From positions 1-64,000 of the forward strand of contig CANJSF010000004.1 in assembly GCA_947476925.1 (NCBI GenBank): a stretch of DNA of 64,000 nucleotides, read 5' to 3'. Of the stretch, positions 1 through 7,292 are shown one piece after another. The translations under genes were made by a program, and so were the position numbers. Each line of letters opens with the position of its first letter. The first letter of the stretch is position 1. Under the pieces are notes generated by a model. That model was given only the letters and a program-made list of their open reading frames with translations. It was not told where the DNA came from and made no database searches. The stretch is from Rhodospirillaceae bacterium (GTDB lineage: Bacteria; Pseudomonadota; Alphaproteobacteria; Rhodospirillales; Rhodospirillaceae).

Positions 1-92
1 CCGGGCGGCTGTCTAGGTATCTTGCCCTTTGGCGGGACGAGTCTTATGGTCCGGCGCATTGCGCCCCAGGGCGCATGCCTGTCAGGCCCGGC
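1..92. other. Leader upstream of tRNA-Thr, no gene seen
   Basis: No coding frame or clear promoter could be assigned. The stretch is G+C rich, with a GCGCC/GGCGC-type inverted segment around 61-75. It may hold the end of an upstream transcription unit and the tRNA promoter, but neither is demonstrable from this fragment. Confidence 0.3.
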
Positions 93-167
93 GCCGGATT
101 AGCTCAGGGGTAGAGCAACCGCCTTGTAAGCGGTAGGTCAAGTGTTCGAATCACTTATCCGGCACCA
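93..167 (+). tRNA. tRNA-Thr (anticodon TGT)
   Basis: The acceptor stem pairs GCCGGAT (93-99) with ATCCGGC (157-163). It is followed by discriminator A and an encoded CCA end (165-167). The anticodon loop CTTGTAA lies between ACCGC and GCGGT stems, giving anticodon TGT, which reads ACA threonine codons. The T arm contains the standard GTTCGAATC. The 3' end of this gene recurs in degenerate form about 3.2 kb downstream, as expected when a tRNA gene has served as an integration target. Confidence 0.95.
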
Positions 168-172
168 TTATT
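126..172 (+). repeat. Attachment-site-like direct repeat, copy 1 (tRNA-Thr 3' end)
   Basis: This is the anticodon-loop-to-CCA part of the tRNA-Thr gene plus five following bases. It matches 3305-3351 at 42 of 47 positions in direct orientation; the differences in this copy are at 127, 131, 141, 156 and 160. A tRNA 3' end repeated at the far side of a low-G+C segment is the usual footprint of integrase-mediated insertion, with this copy being the functional tRNA side. No integrase gene lies between the repeats, so any island is non-autonomous or decayed. Confidence 0.7.
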
Positions 173-495
173 TATCAATGAACTAGGCCGCCACTCCCCC
201 GAGCAGTCATTTTGCCTGGGAGACGCGGGGCGATCATCAAAACACGATCCCTCGCAGCTCGCACGTGACGAGCCGCTGTTTCACCAACGAGCTAACTTTC
301 CATCCCGGACAAAGGTTCGGTGTGGCATTGAGTAAAATTGAACGGCTTAGAAAGCTCAGCGATAGGCAACCCTGCACAGCAGGTGGGATTGATTTGATAA
401 CTCTCGTTTCGCTTTATGGATTTTCCGCATCTAGATTGCTCTTATATTTCATCCGTATTCTCAAGCGGGACGCAAAATAACGAGCCCATATAAAT
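168..495. other. Gap after tRNA-Thr, no confident gene
   Basis: The segment is relatively A+T rich compared with the rest of the window. A 71-codon frame from a GTG at 265 to 480 exists, but it has no convincing ribosome binding site, no recognisable domain and no integrase similarity. I regard it as chance. The promoter of the downstream TPR gene should lie here, but no strong consensus was identified. Confidence 0.35.
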
Positions 496-2208
496 ATGAC
501 GGATCATCTTAAACGAGCATTCAAACTCAATGAGCAAGGGCGCTGGGCAAGAGCCGAGGTGGCTTGTCGAGACGCGGTCGCCGCTGATTCTGGGAACGCG
601 ATTGCTTGGCAGTTGCTAGGAACACTTTGCCTCAGAAATGCTCGCATTACTCAGTCAGTATACGCGTTCTCAAAAGCTCACGCGCTGACGCCAAACGATC
701 CAAACCTAGCAGTGAATTTCGCATCAGCATTGCGCATCGCCGCGAGATACGACGAAGCCATAACTTTGTTGGAATTCGCTCTATCGCAGAAGCCGAACAC
801 GCCCGAAGCGCACCTCACACTGGCTCAATGCCTTACTGGGTTAAATCAGCACGCAAACGCTGATGAATCCTATCAGAGCGCATTAACTCTTCGACCGGCT
901 TGGCCACAGGCTCTCGAGGAGCGTGCTTTCTGCCTGCGCCGCCTTGGGCGAAACGACGACGCTTTGGACCTTGCGAAGCAAGCTTTGCGTCTCGATGGAA
1001 ATCGAGCCTCCTGTCTTCGCCTCGTTGCAGACTATTTGCAGGAATCTGGTCAGCTAGCCGATGCGGTCGAACACTATGAGCGTTCTATTCAATTTGATTC
1101 CAATGACGGCCACACGCACAACAACCTCGGTCTGACATTGATGAAACTTGGCGAGTGTGAGCGGGCTGCTCAGTCGCATCGCCGAGCCGTTGAATTGATT
1201 GGCAACGATCCAGTGATTCAATATGACTTAAGCTTAGCGCTGCTAGCATTGGGTCGGCTCGCTGACGGCTGGCCGCTATATTCGGCACGACACGCATTAC
1301 CTGGCAACTTGCTCGGCCAGCGAAAACATCGCGTCGCGCGTCTGTCGGGGCATGCTGTAAAGGATCTCTCTCTTTTTGCCTGGACCGATCAAGGAGTCGG
1401 CGAGGAGATTATGTTCGCCCAGCTTGTCCCGGATCTCATCAGTCGGGGCGCGAAGTTAACGTTAGAGTGTGAACCTAGGCTTGTTTCCCTGTTTGCACGC
1501 TCTTTTCCCGAGGTGAAGGTTGTATCGCGAGAACTGGGGCCCAACTTGGATAATGAATTGGGGTGCGCCGCTCAGCTTGCGTTGGCCGACACCGCGGCGT
1601 GGTTACGACCAAGCCTGGCATCCTTCCCCAATCACATGGGCTACCTTGTCGTTGACCGCGCGCTTCTTGCCTCACTGAAGGCCCGATATCGAAAGACAAC
1701 GACAAAACTCACCGTTGGTTTGGCCTGGAGAACCGCTGCTGCGGCAAAACTCGCTGAACATAAATCTGTTGCTTTGGATCAATGGGGGCCCATCCTCAGC
1801 CAACCAAATGGCTCATTTGTGAGTTTACAATACGGGGACGTTGCACAGGAAATTGATCAAGCAAACGAAAAGTTCCGCGTCTCGATTTTTCACGATCGTG
1901 AAGTTGATCCGATGGCCGATCTCGACTCATTTGCAGCACAAGTGGCTGCAATGGATCTTGTCATCACCACGAGCAATGCCACAGCTCATATGGCCGGGGC
2001 CTTAGGCATTCCGTGCTGGGTTGTGTTACCCAGCGGCGCAGGTCGGTTGTGGCATTGGTTTGTCGAACGAAACGACAGCCCCTGGTACCCTTCTGTTAAA
2101 CTTTATCGGCATTCGTGGGGTAATGATTGGACGGCAGTTCTCAGCCAAATCGGCACAGCTTTGGCGGGCATCGTGAAGCCCGCGCAAACCGACGAGCATA
2201 ACAAATGA
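496..2208 (+). CDS. TPR-repeat protein with C-terminal glycosyltransferase-like domain
   Basis: The 570-residue protein has about seven tetratricopeptide repeats over residues 1-245. It then has a C-terminal glycosyltransferase-B-like region (about 285-560). That region contains GVGEEIMFAQL and, later, DLVITTSNATAHMAGALG with PCWVVLP, a combination typical of TPR glycosyltransferases related to family 9/41 enzymes. Such proteins are usually cytoplasmic and act on surface polysaccharide or protein glycosylation; the substrate cannot be read from the sequence. It lies between the two tRNA-Thr repeats and just upstream of a PEP-CTERM gene, and exosortase/PEP-CTERM systems often accompany exopolysaccharide genes. 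The ribosome site before ATG 496 is weak. By eye, base composition is lower in G+C than in genes after 3.5 kb, which suggests transfer. Confidence 0.75.
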   Translation: MTDHLKRAFKLNEQGRWARAEVACRDAVAADSGNAIAWQLLGTLCLRNARITQSVYAFSKAHALTPNDPNLAVNFASALRIAARYDEAITLLEFALSQKPNTPEAHLTLAQCLTGLNQHANADESYQSALTLRPAWPQALEERAFCLRRLGRNDDALDLAKQALRLDGNRASCLRLVADYLQESGQLADAVEHYERSIQFDSNDGHTHNNLGLTLMKLGECERAAQSHRRAVELIGNDPVIQYDLSLALLALGRLADGWPLYSARHALPGNLLGQRKHRVARLSGHAVKDLSLFAWTDQGVGEEIMFAQLVPDLISRGAKLTLECEPRLVSLFARSFPEVKVVSRELGPNLDNELGCAAQLALADTAAWLRPSLASFPNHMGYLVVDRALLASLKARYRKTTTKLTVGLAWRTAAAAKLAEHKSVALDQWGPILSQPNGSFVSLQYGDVAQEIDQANEKFRVSIFHDREVDPMADLDSFAAQVAAMDLVITTSNATAHMAGALGIPCWVVLPSGAGRLWHWFVERNDSPWYPSVKLYRHSWGNDWTAVLSQIGTALAGIVKPAQTDEHNK

Positions 2209-2260
2209 GCACACTTCCCATTCGTCAGCCCATAGAAAAAAGGCCATTTCTTGAGTGTGG

Positions 2261-2371
2261 AGTGTAAAATTTTCCGACACCTATTTCGTTTCACGGACTC
2301 TAGGAAACCCAATGCCTTTGCGGGTTCTACTACTATTGCGCGTTGTTCAGAGTGTCGGAAAATTTTACACT
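2261..2371. promoter_or_regulatory. Paired 20-bp inverted sites, probable activator-binding enhancer
   Basis: AGTGTAAAATTTTCCGACAC at 2261-2280 is the exact reverse complement of 2351-2370 apart from the terminal base. Each copy is itself a dyad of the form GTGT-N11-ACAC around an A/T core, as expected for a dimeric regulator. The copies end about 140 and 50 bp upstream of the -24 element of the sigma-54 promoter, the usual range for NtrC-family activator sites. The regulator might be PrsR-like, as is known for PEP-CTERM genes in other bacteria, but no such gene lies in the window. A small inverted-repeat mobile element is the alternative, though no target duplication is visible. Confidence 0.55.
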
Positions 2372-2421
2372 TCTGCAGAGTCCGATTCTCTAAGCTTTTG
2401 ATTATTCACATAAAAAAAATC

Positions 2422-2438
2422 TGGCATGAAAATTGCTT
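2422..2438 (+). promoter_or_regulatory. Sigma-54 (RpoN) -24/-12 promoter of the PEP-CTERM gene
   Basis: TGGCATGAAAATTGCTT matches the RpoN consensus TGGCAYR-N4-TTGCW. GG at 2423-2424 and GC at 2435-2436 are separated by exactly ten bases. The expected start of transcription near 2448 leaves a leader of about 22 bases to ATG 2470, with an AGGAG ribosome site at 2459-2463. RpoN promoters need an upstream AAA+ activator, consistent with the paired sites at 2261-2371. Confidence 0.8.
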
Positions 2439-2469
2439 GTTTTGCCGGTATTAGCCCCAGGAGTTCTCC

Positions 2470-3152
2470 ATGAAGTTTACGTTTCTGGCCACCACCGCAA
2501 TTGCCACGGCAGCGCTTACTGGTGTCGCGTCGGCCGCTCCCATTACGTTTTATTACACTGGAACAATTAGCAGTGTGAGCAATCTTTCGGCAACGTTCTC
2601 AACTGGCCAAGCCGTCAGCGGAAGTTTTACTTTTGACGGTTCTGTGCCGGTTTATGTTTCAAGCGTCGCCTTTTCGTTATACCAATCGCCGACTTCTGGA
2701 ACATTGAATTTGGCCGGTGTCACTGGCGGTGTTCAATCACCTAATACATTTATCGGTGTTCGCAATTCAGCGCCCGGTAGCGTACGGACGATTTCAGCCT
2801 GGGCAGCCTAACCGGAACTTTGTCTGGCCAGATCAGCGTTTCGAATGTGCTCACGCCCGTGCTGCTTAATGTCGCAAACGTAGGCATCAATCTCAATGAC
2901 CCGACCGGAACAGCGTTTTCGACAACCAACCTGCCGCTCACCCCTCCAAATCTTGCAAATTTTTCAAATTCCACTGGATTTGCCCAACTTTTTGAATCCG
3001 TCGGACCGGACCAAGGTAGATTTGGGTTCGTCAACTTCAATCTTACTACTTTGACATCGAGTCCTGACCCAGTGCCTGCACCTGGAGCTCTCGCGCTCTT
3101 GGGCCTCGGCCTGCTCGGCGTCGGCGGTCTGCGCCGCAAGAAAGTCACCTAA
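2470..3152 (+). pseudogene. PEP-CTERM sorting-domain protein, split by a -1 frameshift
   Basis: The N-terminal frame (2470-2811) starts with signal peptide MKFTFLATTAIATAALTGVASA. It encodes a serine/threonine-rich secreted domain up to about residue 105. The C-terminal part is in another frame: open from about 2781, it begins RTDDFSLGSLTGTLSGQ and runs to 3152. It ends in the short sorting signal VPAPG, a glycine/leucine membrane segment and RRKK, the alphaproteobacterial form of the PEP-CTERM tripartite tail recognised by exosortase. A missing base near 2781-2790 explains the break; restored, the product would be about 227 residues. Promoter, ribosome site and terminator are intact, so the lesion may be recent or a sequencing error. 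No exosortase gene is in the window. Confidence 0.75.
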
Positions 3153-3180
3153 CCAAATCTGAGAAATCGCGAAACAATTT

Positions 3181-3209
3181 AAAGGCCCCGCAGAAATGCG
3201 GGGCCTTTT
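3181..3209 (+). terminator. Rho-independent terminator after the PEP-CTERM gene
   Basis: AAAGGCCCCGCA and TGCGGGGCCTTT form a perfect 12-bp stem closed by a GAAA tetraloop and followed by T residues, 29 bases after the stop codon. This is the same architecture as the terminator after ctaE. Confidence 0.9.
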
Positions 3210-3304
3210 GCATTGATGGCGACATGAATTAGTACGTTAGTTTCTCAATCGTCACGGCTCAGTACGGCGCAGCGCGGTTTGGAAGGTTCGGCAGCAGCTA
3301 ACCT

Positions 3305-3351
3305 GCAAGTGGTAGGTCAGGTGTTCGAATCACTGATCGGGCACCATTATT
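3305..3351 (+). repeat. Attachment-site-like direct repeat, copy 2 (degenerate tRNA-Thr 3' end)
   Basis: Positions 3305-3351 repeat 126-172 with five substitutions. They keep GGTAGGTCA, GTGTTCGAATCACT and GGCACCATTATT. The upstream half does not fold into a normal D arm, and U33 of the anticodon loop is lost, so this is not a functional tRNA. It marks the probable distal junction of a ~3.2-kb insertion in tRNA-Thr. Confidence 0.7.
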
Positions 3352-3539
3352 CCTTATTTTACAAGTGGATATCGCCCGTAGGTTCGCAAATCGGGCATAG
3401 ATCGTGTCTGCGCATCTATGGGTTGTGCGCCCCGCCGTTCCCCAAGATAATATAGCCGCAGAAAAATTGAGACGTTGCGGTCATAAGCGACGATCACTTT
3501 CAAAGCATGTTGGTTGTTGGGGTCTGTTTTTCATTGAGC
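3352..3539. other. Spacer between islet junction and response regulator
   Basis: There is no gene here. It presumably holds the promoter of the downstream regulator, but no strong consensus or terminator was identified. Confidence 0.3.
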
Positions 3540-4271
3540 ATGCGCGCTCCGCATATACTCGTGGTCGAAGATGATCGCTTCGTACGCGAACTGGTCGAGA
3601 TTTATCTCGCGGCCGACGGTTATCGCGTCTCAGCGGTGGCCGATGGCGCAGCCATGCGCGACGCATTGGCGAAAGACCGTGCCGACTTGGTCGTCATGGA
3701 TCTCAAACTTCCCGGCGAAGATGGCCTAACCCTCACGCGTTATTTGCGCAGCCACTATCAAATTGGCATTGTCATTCTCACCACACGCAATGATGCAGTC
3801 GATCGCGTGGTGGGTCTTGATAGCGGCGCCGATGATTACGTCACCAAGCCCTTTGATCAACGCGAGTTGTTGGCCCGTATTCGCAGCGTGTTGCGGCGCG
3901 TGGCAACAGCAGGCGGTCAAGCCCGTCCAGCTCCGACAGGTGCCGATAGTCGTGATGTGATCTTCCAAGGGTTCCGGCTCGACGTCGACAACAATGTCCT
4001 CGTCTCGCCGACAGGGCATCACATCGAGCTAACCACGAAGGAAGCTCTCCTTCTCGCCCACTTGGCCCGCAACTCAGGCAAGGTCATGTCGCGAGATATG
4101 TTGATGGATTTAGTGCTGCAGCGCTCGCGAGATCCGCTTGACCGCAGTATCGATATTTTGGTCACGCGCGTTCGGCGCAAGATTGAGACGGACCCGAAAA
4201 AACCATCATTGATCAAAACAATTCGCGGCTCAGGCTACGTGCTGGCCAACACCGCGGCTGAATCAATCTAA
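3540..4271 (+). CDS. Orphan OmpR/PhoB-family response regulator
   Basis: A receiver domain starts at HILVVEDDRFVREL, with acidic pocket ED, phospho-acceptor Asp in VVMDLKLPGEDG, the Thr of ILTTRN and Lys in DYVTKPFD. A C-terminal winged-helix DNA-binding domain follows (LTTKEALLLAHLARNSG to IRGSGYVL). The product is a cytoplasmic phosphorylation-dependent transcription regulator. I chose ATG 3540 because it is directly followed by the receiver; an earlier in-frame ATG at 3507 would add eleven hydrophobic residues that do not belong to the fold. No histidine kinase is adjacent. The neighbour chrR converges 5 bp away, so partner and targets are unknown. Confidence 0.88.
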   Translation: MRAPHILVVEDDRFVRELVEIYLAADGYRVSAVADGAAMRDALAKDRADLVVMDLKLPGEDGLTLTRYLRSHYQIGIVILTTRNDAVDRVVGLDSGADDYVTKPFDQRELLARIRSVLRRVATAGGQARPAPTGADSRDVIFQGFRLDVDNNVLVSPTGHHIELTTKEALLLAHLARNSGKVMSRDMLMDLVLQRSRDPLDRSIDILVTRVRRKIETDPKKPSLIKTIRGSGYVLANTAAESI

Positions 4272-4276
4272 GCGGC

Positions 4277-4966
4277 TTACATCCGCATTAATGGCTGCAA
4301 GACGCGGGCAAAAAGGCCCGTGGGCTTAAGCTCGCCACGTGTGACAACCAAACAAATGCAATCACCCTGGTCTTCGGCCACGGGTTGATGCTGTATCTCT
4401 GTGTTGGCGGTCTCAACATCACCGCGGCGGTAAATGCCAAACGAGTCGCGATAGCTGCCCGACAACACCATGGTGAACTCTTCGTCCTCATGGCCATGGT
4501 GCGGCATGCGTGTGCCTGACGCGATACGCATCAAGCCAACTTTGGCTCCACTTTTGTCGTTTAAGATTCGGGCGTAGCGAACGCCGGGCCCCATCCATTG
4601 CCATTTCAATGACTCAACGCCGCCAGGCACATAGGCCCGCAGCGGCTGTGGCAACAATGGGTCGGCCATATTGCTATTGGCGGCAGGATCAAAGCGAATG
4701 TCACTGCGCACTTTGGTTGTTTCAATCGAAGGCTTGTTCCCGGCAATCATCAGCAGCAAATCATCTGCCGTGACCGACACTGGCACTGTGGGGCGCATCG
4801 CATCCATCAACTCGCCGCCAATCGCTTCAGCAGCCTGCACGGTTGCACGGCATTGGGGGCAAAGGGCTAAGTGGGTTGCCACTAAAACCGAAGTGGGCTC
4901 ATCAAGCGTGCCTGCCGCATAAGCCAGCAGTGCGTCTTCGCTTGGATGGTGCAAGAGATTGCTCAT
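4277..4966 (-). CDS. chrR: Anti-sigma factor ChrR, cupin type
   Basis: The 229-residue zinc-binding anti-sigma factor holds its ECF sigma partner inactive until singlet oxygen or a similar oxidant releases it. The N-terminal anti-sigma domain contains H32, C36 and C39 of HLALCPQC plus an early His pair, matching the zinc ligands known in Rhodobacter ChrR. The C-terminal cupin (about 105-220) has PHHGHEDEEF, the His/Glu metal motif. It overlaps the end of rpoE by 4 bp, indicating translational coupling, and both would be transcribed from the promoter upstream of rpoE. The neighbouring lipid operon fits the known regulon. Confidence 0.92.
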   Translation of the reverse strand: MSNLLHHPSEDALLAYAAGTLDEPTSVLVATHLALCPQCRATVQAAEAIGGELMDAMRPTVPVSVTADDLLLMIAGNKPSIETTKVRSDIRFDPAANSNMADPLLPQPLRAYVPGGVESLKWQWMGPGVRYARILNDKSGAKVGLMRIASGTRMPHHGHEDEEFTMVLSGSYRDSFGIYRRGDVETANTEIQHQPVAEDQGDCICLVVTRGELKPTGLFARVLQPLMRM

Positions 4967-5637
4967 TCTTCTTTTTCTCCGAGTGCCGTACGAATGCGGC
5001 GCATAGCTAATCGTAAACGTGACTTCACTGTTCCTAATGGCAAATCCAGCTGCTTGGCGATTTCGCCATGCGGCTTGTCTTCAAAAAACGACAACTTCAC
5101 CACCTCAGCCTGTTCTTCGGGGAGGCTGTCCAGCGCACCGCGCACACGAACGCTCATTTCGCCGGCTTCCATCGAGTCATCAGCCGCTTGCTCGCGATCG
5201 GGAACAAAAGCCGGATCATCCGGGTCAAACTCGGGACGGCGACTTTTGCGAATAGCGTCGATGCGCAAATTACGCGCAATCGTAAAAATCCAAGTTCCGG
5301 CCGATGCTTTGCTAGGATCGAACATGCCTGCTTTGCGCCATAGCGACAGCATTGTTTCTTGGGCAATTTCTTCGGCTTGCCCGTCGTCGGCCCCATGTCG
5401 CATCAGGTAGCTTTTGACGCGTGGCGCGTAATGGCCGAATAGCTGAGCAAACGCTTGCTTGTCTTGGCGTTGGGCGACAGCCAAAACTAGGCCAGAAAAA
5501 TCTGGGCTGAGAACGGCGTTGGCCTCGGGTGCGGCAATTGGAATCATGGCTTTGGGCAAGCGCTGAGGAGCCGGGCTTGATCGGAAGCCAAAACCCGCCA
5601 AACTTGGCGAGTTGTCCAATGTGAGCGATTGCAGCAA
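4963..5637 (-). CDS. rpoE: ECF sigma factor RpoE, ChrR-associated (ECF11 type)
   Basis: Sigma region 2 is seen in QLFGHYAPRVKSYLMRHG...AEEIAQETMLSLWRKA, with the core-binding and -10-recognition helices ending at TIARNLRIDAIRKSRR. Region 4 is LPEEQAEVVKLSFFEDKPHGEIAKQLDLPLGTVKSRLRLAMRRIR. It directs RNA polymerase to oxidative-stress promoters. I chose TTG 5637: AGGAG lies seven bases upstream and the TGATCC/TAATAA promoter sits just before it, giving a leader near 27 bases. The alternative ATG 30 codons later lacks this. It forms an operon with chrR. Confidence 0.92.
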   Translation of the reverse strand: MLQSLTLDNSPSLAGFGFRSSPAPQRLPKAMIPIAAPEANAVLSPDFSGLVLAVAQRQDKQAFAQLFGHYAPRVKSYLMRHGADDGQAEEIAQETMLSLWRKAGMFDPSKASAGTWIFTIARNLRIDAIRKSRRPEFDPDDPAFVPDREQAADDSMEAGEMSVRVRGALDSLPEEQAEVVKLSFFEDKPHGEIAKQLDLPLGTVKSRLRLAMRRIRTALGEKEE

Positions 5638-5670
5638 AGGCGGTCTCCTGGAGAGCGTGCTGTTACCGCT

Positions 5671-5700
5671 TTATTACGGGCCTGCCAGCGTCTTGGATCA
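5671..5700 (-). promoter_or_regulatory. RpoE-dependent autoregulatory promoter of rpoE-chrR
   Basis: On the minus strand TGATCC (5695-5700) is followed after exactly 18 bases by TAATAA (5671-5676). The binding sequence known for Rhodobacter RpoE is TGATCC at -35 and TAAGA-like at -10 with this spacing. Transcription would start near 5664, just before the AGGAG ribosome site of rpoE, so the sigma factor probably activates its own operon. Confidence 0.75.
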
Positions 5701-5945
5701 GCCGTCCGCAACACCGGGTGAACCGGGGCCCTGCTTTGTGCGTACAAAAACAAAGAAAAGTGTGGTTTCGCGTGCATCCGACTGTCACAGAAAAACGTTG
5801 AATCTCAGTGCTTTCGGCATATTAACTGATTCTGGTTTAGGCACGAAAGCGTTGTTTTCTGAAAGTTAAGTAGGGCTCTAAAAACATCGGCACAAGCCGG
5901 TGTAACCTTTAAGATAATAGTGGCGTGACGATTGTAAGGTATTCA

Positions 5946-7292
5946 ATGCGAGACAGCGAACGTTTAAACATTGCCATTATCGGCACAGGGGTTTCTGGCC
6001 TGTCGGCCGCGTGGCTGCTCAACCAACACCACAATATTACGGTTTATGAGAAGGACCAATGGGTTGGCGGTCATTGTAACACTGTGGATGTGCCGTTTCT
6101 GAGTCAGGACCGCGAGAGCATTATCCCGGTTGATACTGGCTTTATCGTTTATAACCACAAAACCTATCCAAACCTCACCGCCCTATTCGAAACGATGGGG
6201 GTCGCGACCGAGGCCAGCGAGATGTCGTTTTCGGCCTCGCTCAATAGCGGCAAGTTCGAATATTCCGGCAATACAATCTGGTCGATGCTGGCCCAGAAAC
6301 GCAACCTGATCCGCCCTCGCTTCTGGCACATGGTAATGGATATCATGCGGTTTTACCGCGATTGCGTGGCCGATGCCGCCAACACAAAAAACGCCGGCCT
6401 GAGCCTGGGGGAATACTTATCGTCGCACAGCTATACCGATGCATTTTTGCGCGACCATCTGTTGCCCATGGGCAGCGCCATTTGGTCATCGTCGCTCAAA
6501 GACATGCGCGCCTACCCGCTTGCCTCGTTTGTCCGGTTTTTCAAGAACCACGGCCTATTAGAACTCCAAGACAAAAAGCGCCCGCAATGGCGCACCGTGA
6601 CGGGCGGAAGTCGCGCCTATGTAAAAAAACTCACGGCCTCATTTGTCGACAAGATTAAGTTGAACTGCCCTGTTCGCGCAGTCACTCGCACGTCAAATGG
6701 CGTGAACGTCACAGCGGCTGACGGATCGGTTGCAACATACGATCATGTCGTTATGGCCGCGCACTCCGACCAGTCGCTGCGATTGCTGACAGATGCCAGC
6801 GCACTGGAACGCAAGTTGCTGGGTGATATTCGCTACGAGAAAAACCAGGCAATTCTGCATAAAGATGAAACCATGATGCCCAAACGCCGCCGCGCGTGGG
6901 CCAGCTGGAATTACATTTCAGAATCCGGCGACAGTGATGCGCGGTTGGTGTGCCTGACCTACTGGATGAACCGCCTGCAAAACATCGACGAGAAATTGCC
7001 TGTTTTTGTCACCCTTAACCCGCACCGCATGCCAAAATCAGAAACGGTGATCGCGCGTTTTGATTACGAACACCCCATCTTCGACCAGGCTGCACTTGAA
7101 GCTCAAAAGCAGCTTTGGAGTATTCAAGGGACAAACCGCACTTGGTTTTGTGGCGCTTACTTCGGCCACGGCTTCCACGAAGATGGCTTGCAGTCTGGCC
7201 TTGCCGTCGCTGAGGCTTTGGGCGGCGCACGCAGGCCCTGGACCGTGAGCGACGAATCAGGGCGTATCTATTTGCAGGCCACAGCGGCGTGA
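5946..7292 (+). CDS. FAD-dependent amine-oxidase-like flavoprotein of the RpoE lipid operon
   Basis: The N-terminal dinucleotide-binding motif is IAIIGTGVSGLSAAWLL followed by VYEKDQWVGGHCNTVDV. A conserved C-terminal FAD segment is FCGAYFGHGFHEDGLQSGLAVAEAL. These are the marks of the NAD(P)/FAD-binding proteins that accompany CFA-like methyltransferases. In Rhodobacter, RpoE-controlled homologues act with a methyltransferase in making methylated, furan-type fatty acids. ATG 5946 is preferred because GTAAGG lies six bases before it; a GTG at 5925 has no such site. It is the first gene of a plus-strand run to 11366 and overlaps the next gene by 4 bp (GTGA). Confidence 0.85.
   Translation: MRDSERLNIAIIGTGVSGLSAAWLLNQHHNITVYEKDQWVGGHCNTVDVPFLSQDRESIIPVDTGFIVYNHKTYPNLTALFETMGVATEASEMSFSASLNSGKFEYSGNTIWSMLAQKRNLIRPRFWHMVMDIMRFYRDCVADAANTKNAGLSLGEYLSSHSYTDAFLRDHLLPMGSAIWSSSLKDMRAYPLASFVRFFKNHGLLELQDKKRPQWRTVTGGSRAYVKKLTASFVDKIKLNCPVRAVTRTSNGVNVTAADGSVATYDHVVMAAHSDQSLRLLTDASALERKLLGDIRYEKNQAILHKDETMMPKRRRAWASWNYISESGDSDARLVCLTYWMNRLQNIDEKLPVFVTLNPHRMPKSETVIARFDYEHPIFDQAALEAQKQLWSIQGTNRTWFCGAYFGHGFHEDGLQSGLAVAEALGGARRPWTVSDESGRIYLQATAA

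Noticed and set aside
265-480. 71-codon GTG frame after tRNA-Thr, considered as an integrase remnant
   Set aside because: It has no integrase motifs, no ribosome site and no recognisable domain; chance frame more likely.
2261-2371. Miniature inverted-repeat transposable element bounded by the 20-bp repeats
   Set aside because: No flanking target duplication is visible. Each arm is itself a dyad at the right distance from a sigma-54 promoter, so regulatory sites are preferred, though not proven.
5886-5915. RpoE promoter for the flavoprotein operon, using TAAGAT at 5910-5915 as -10
   Set aside because: The -10 fits, but no TGATCC-like -35 is present at 17-19 bases (CATCGG/TCGGCA only), so I did not list it.
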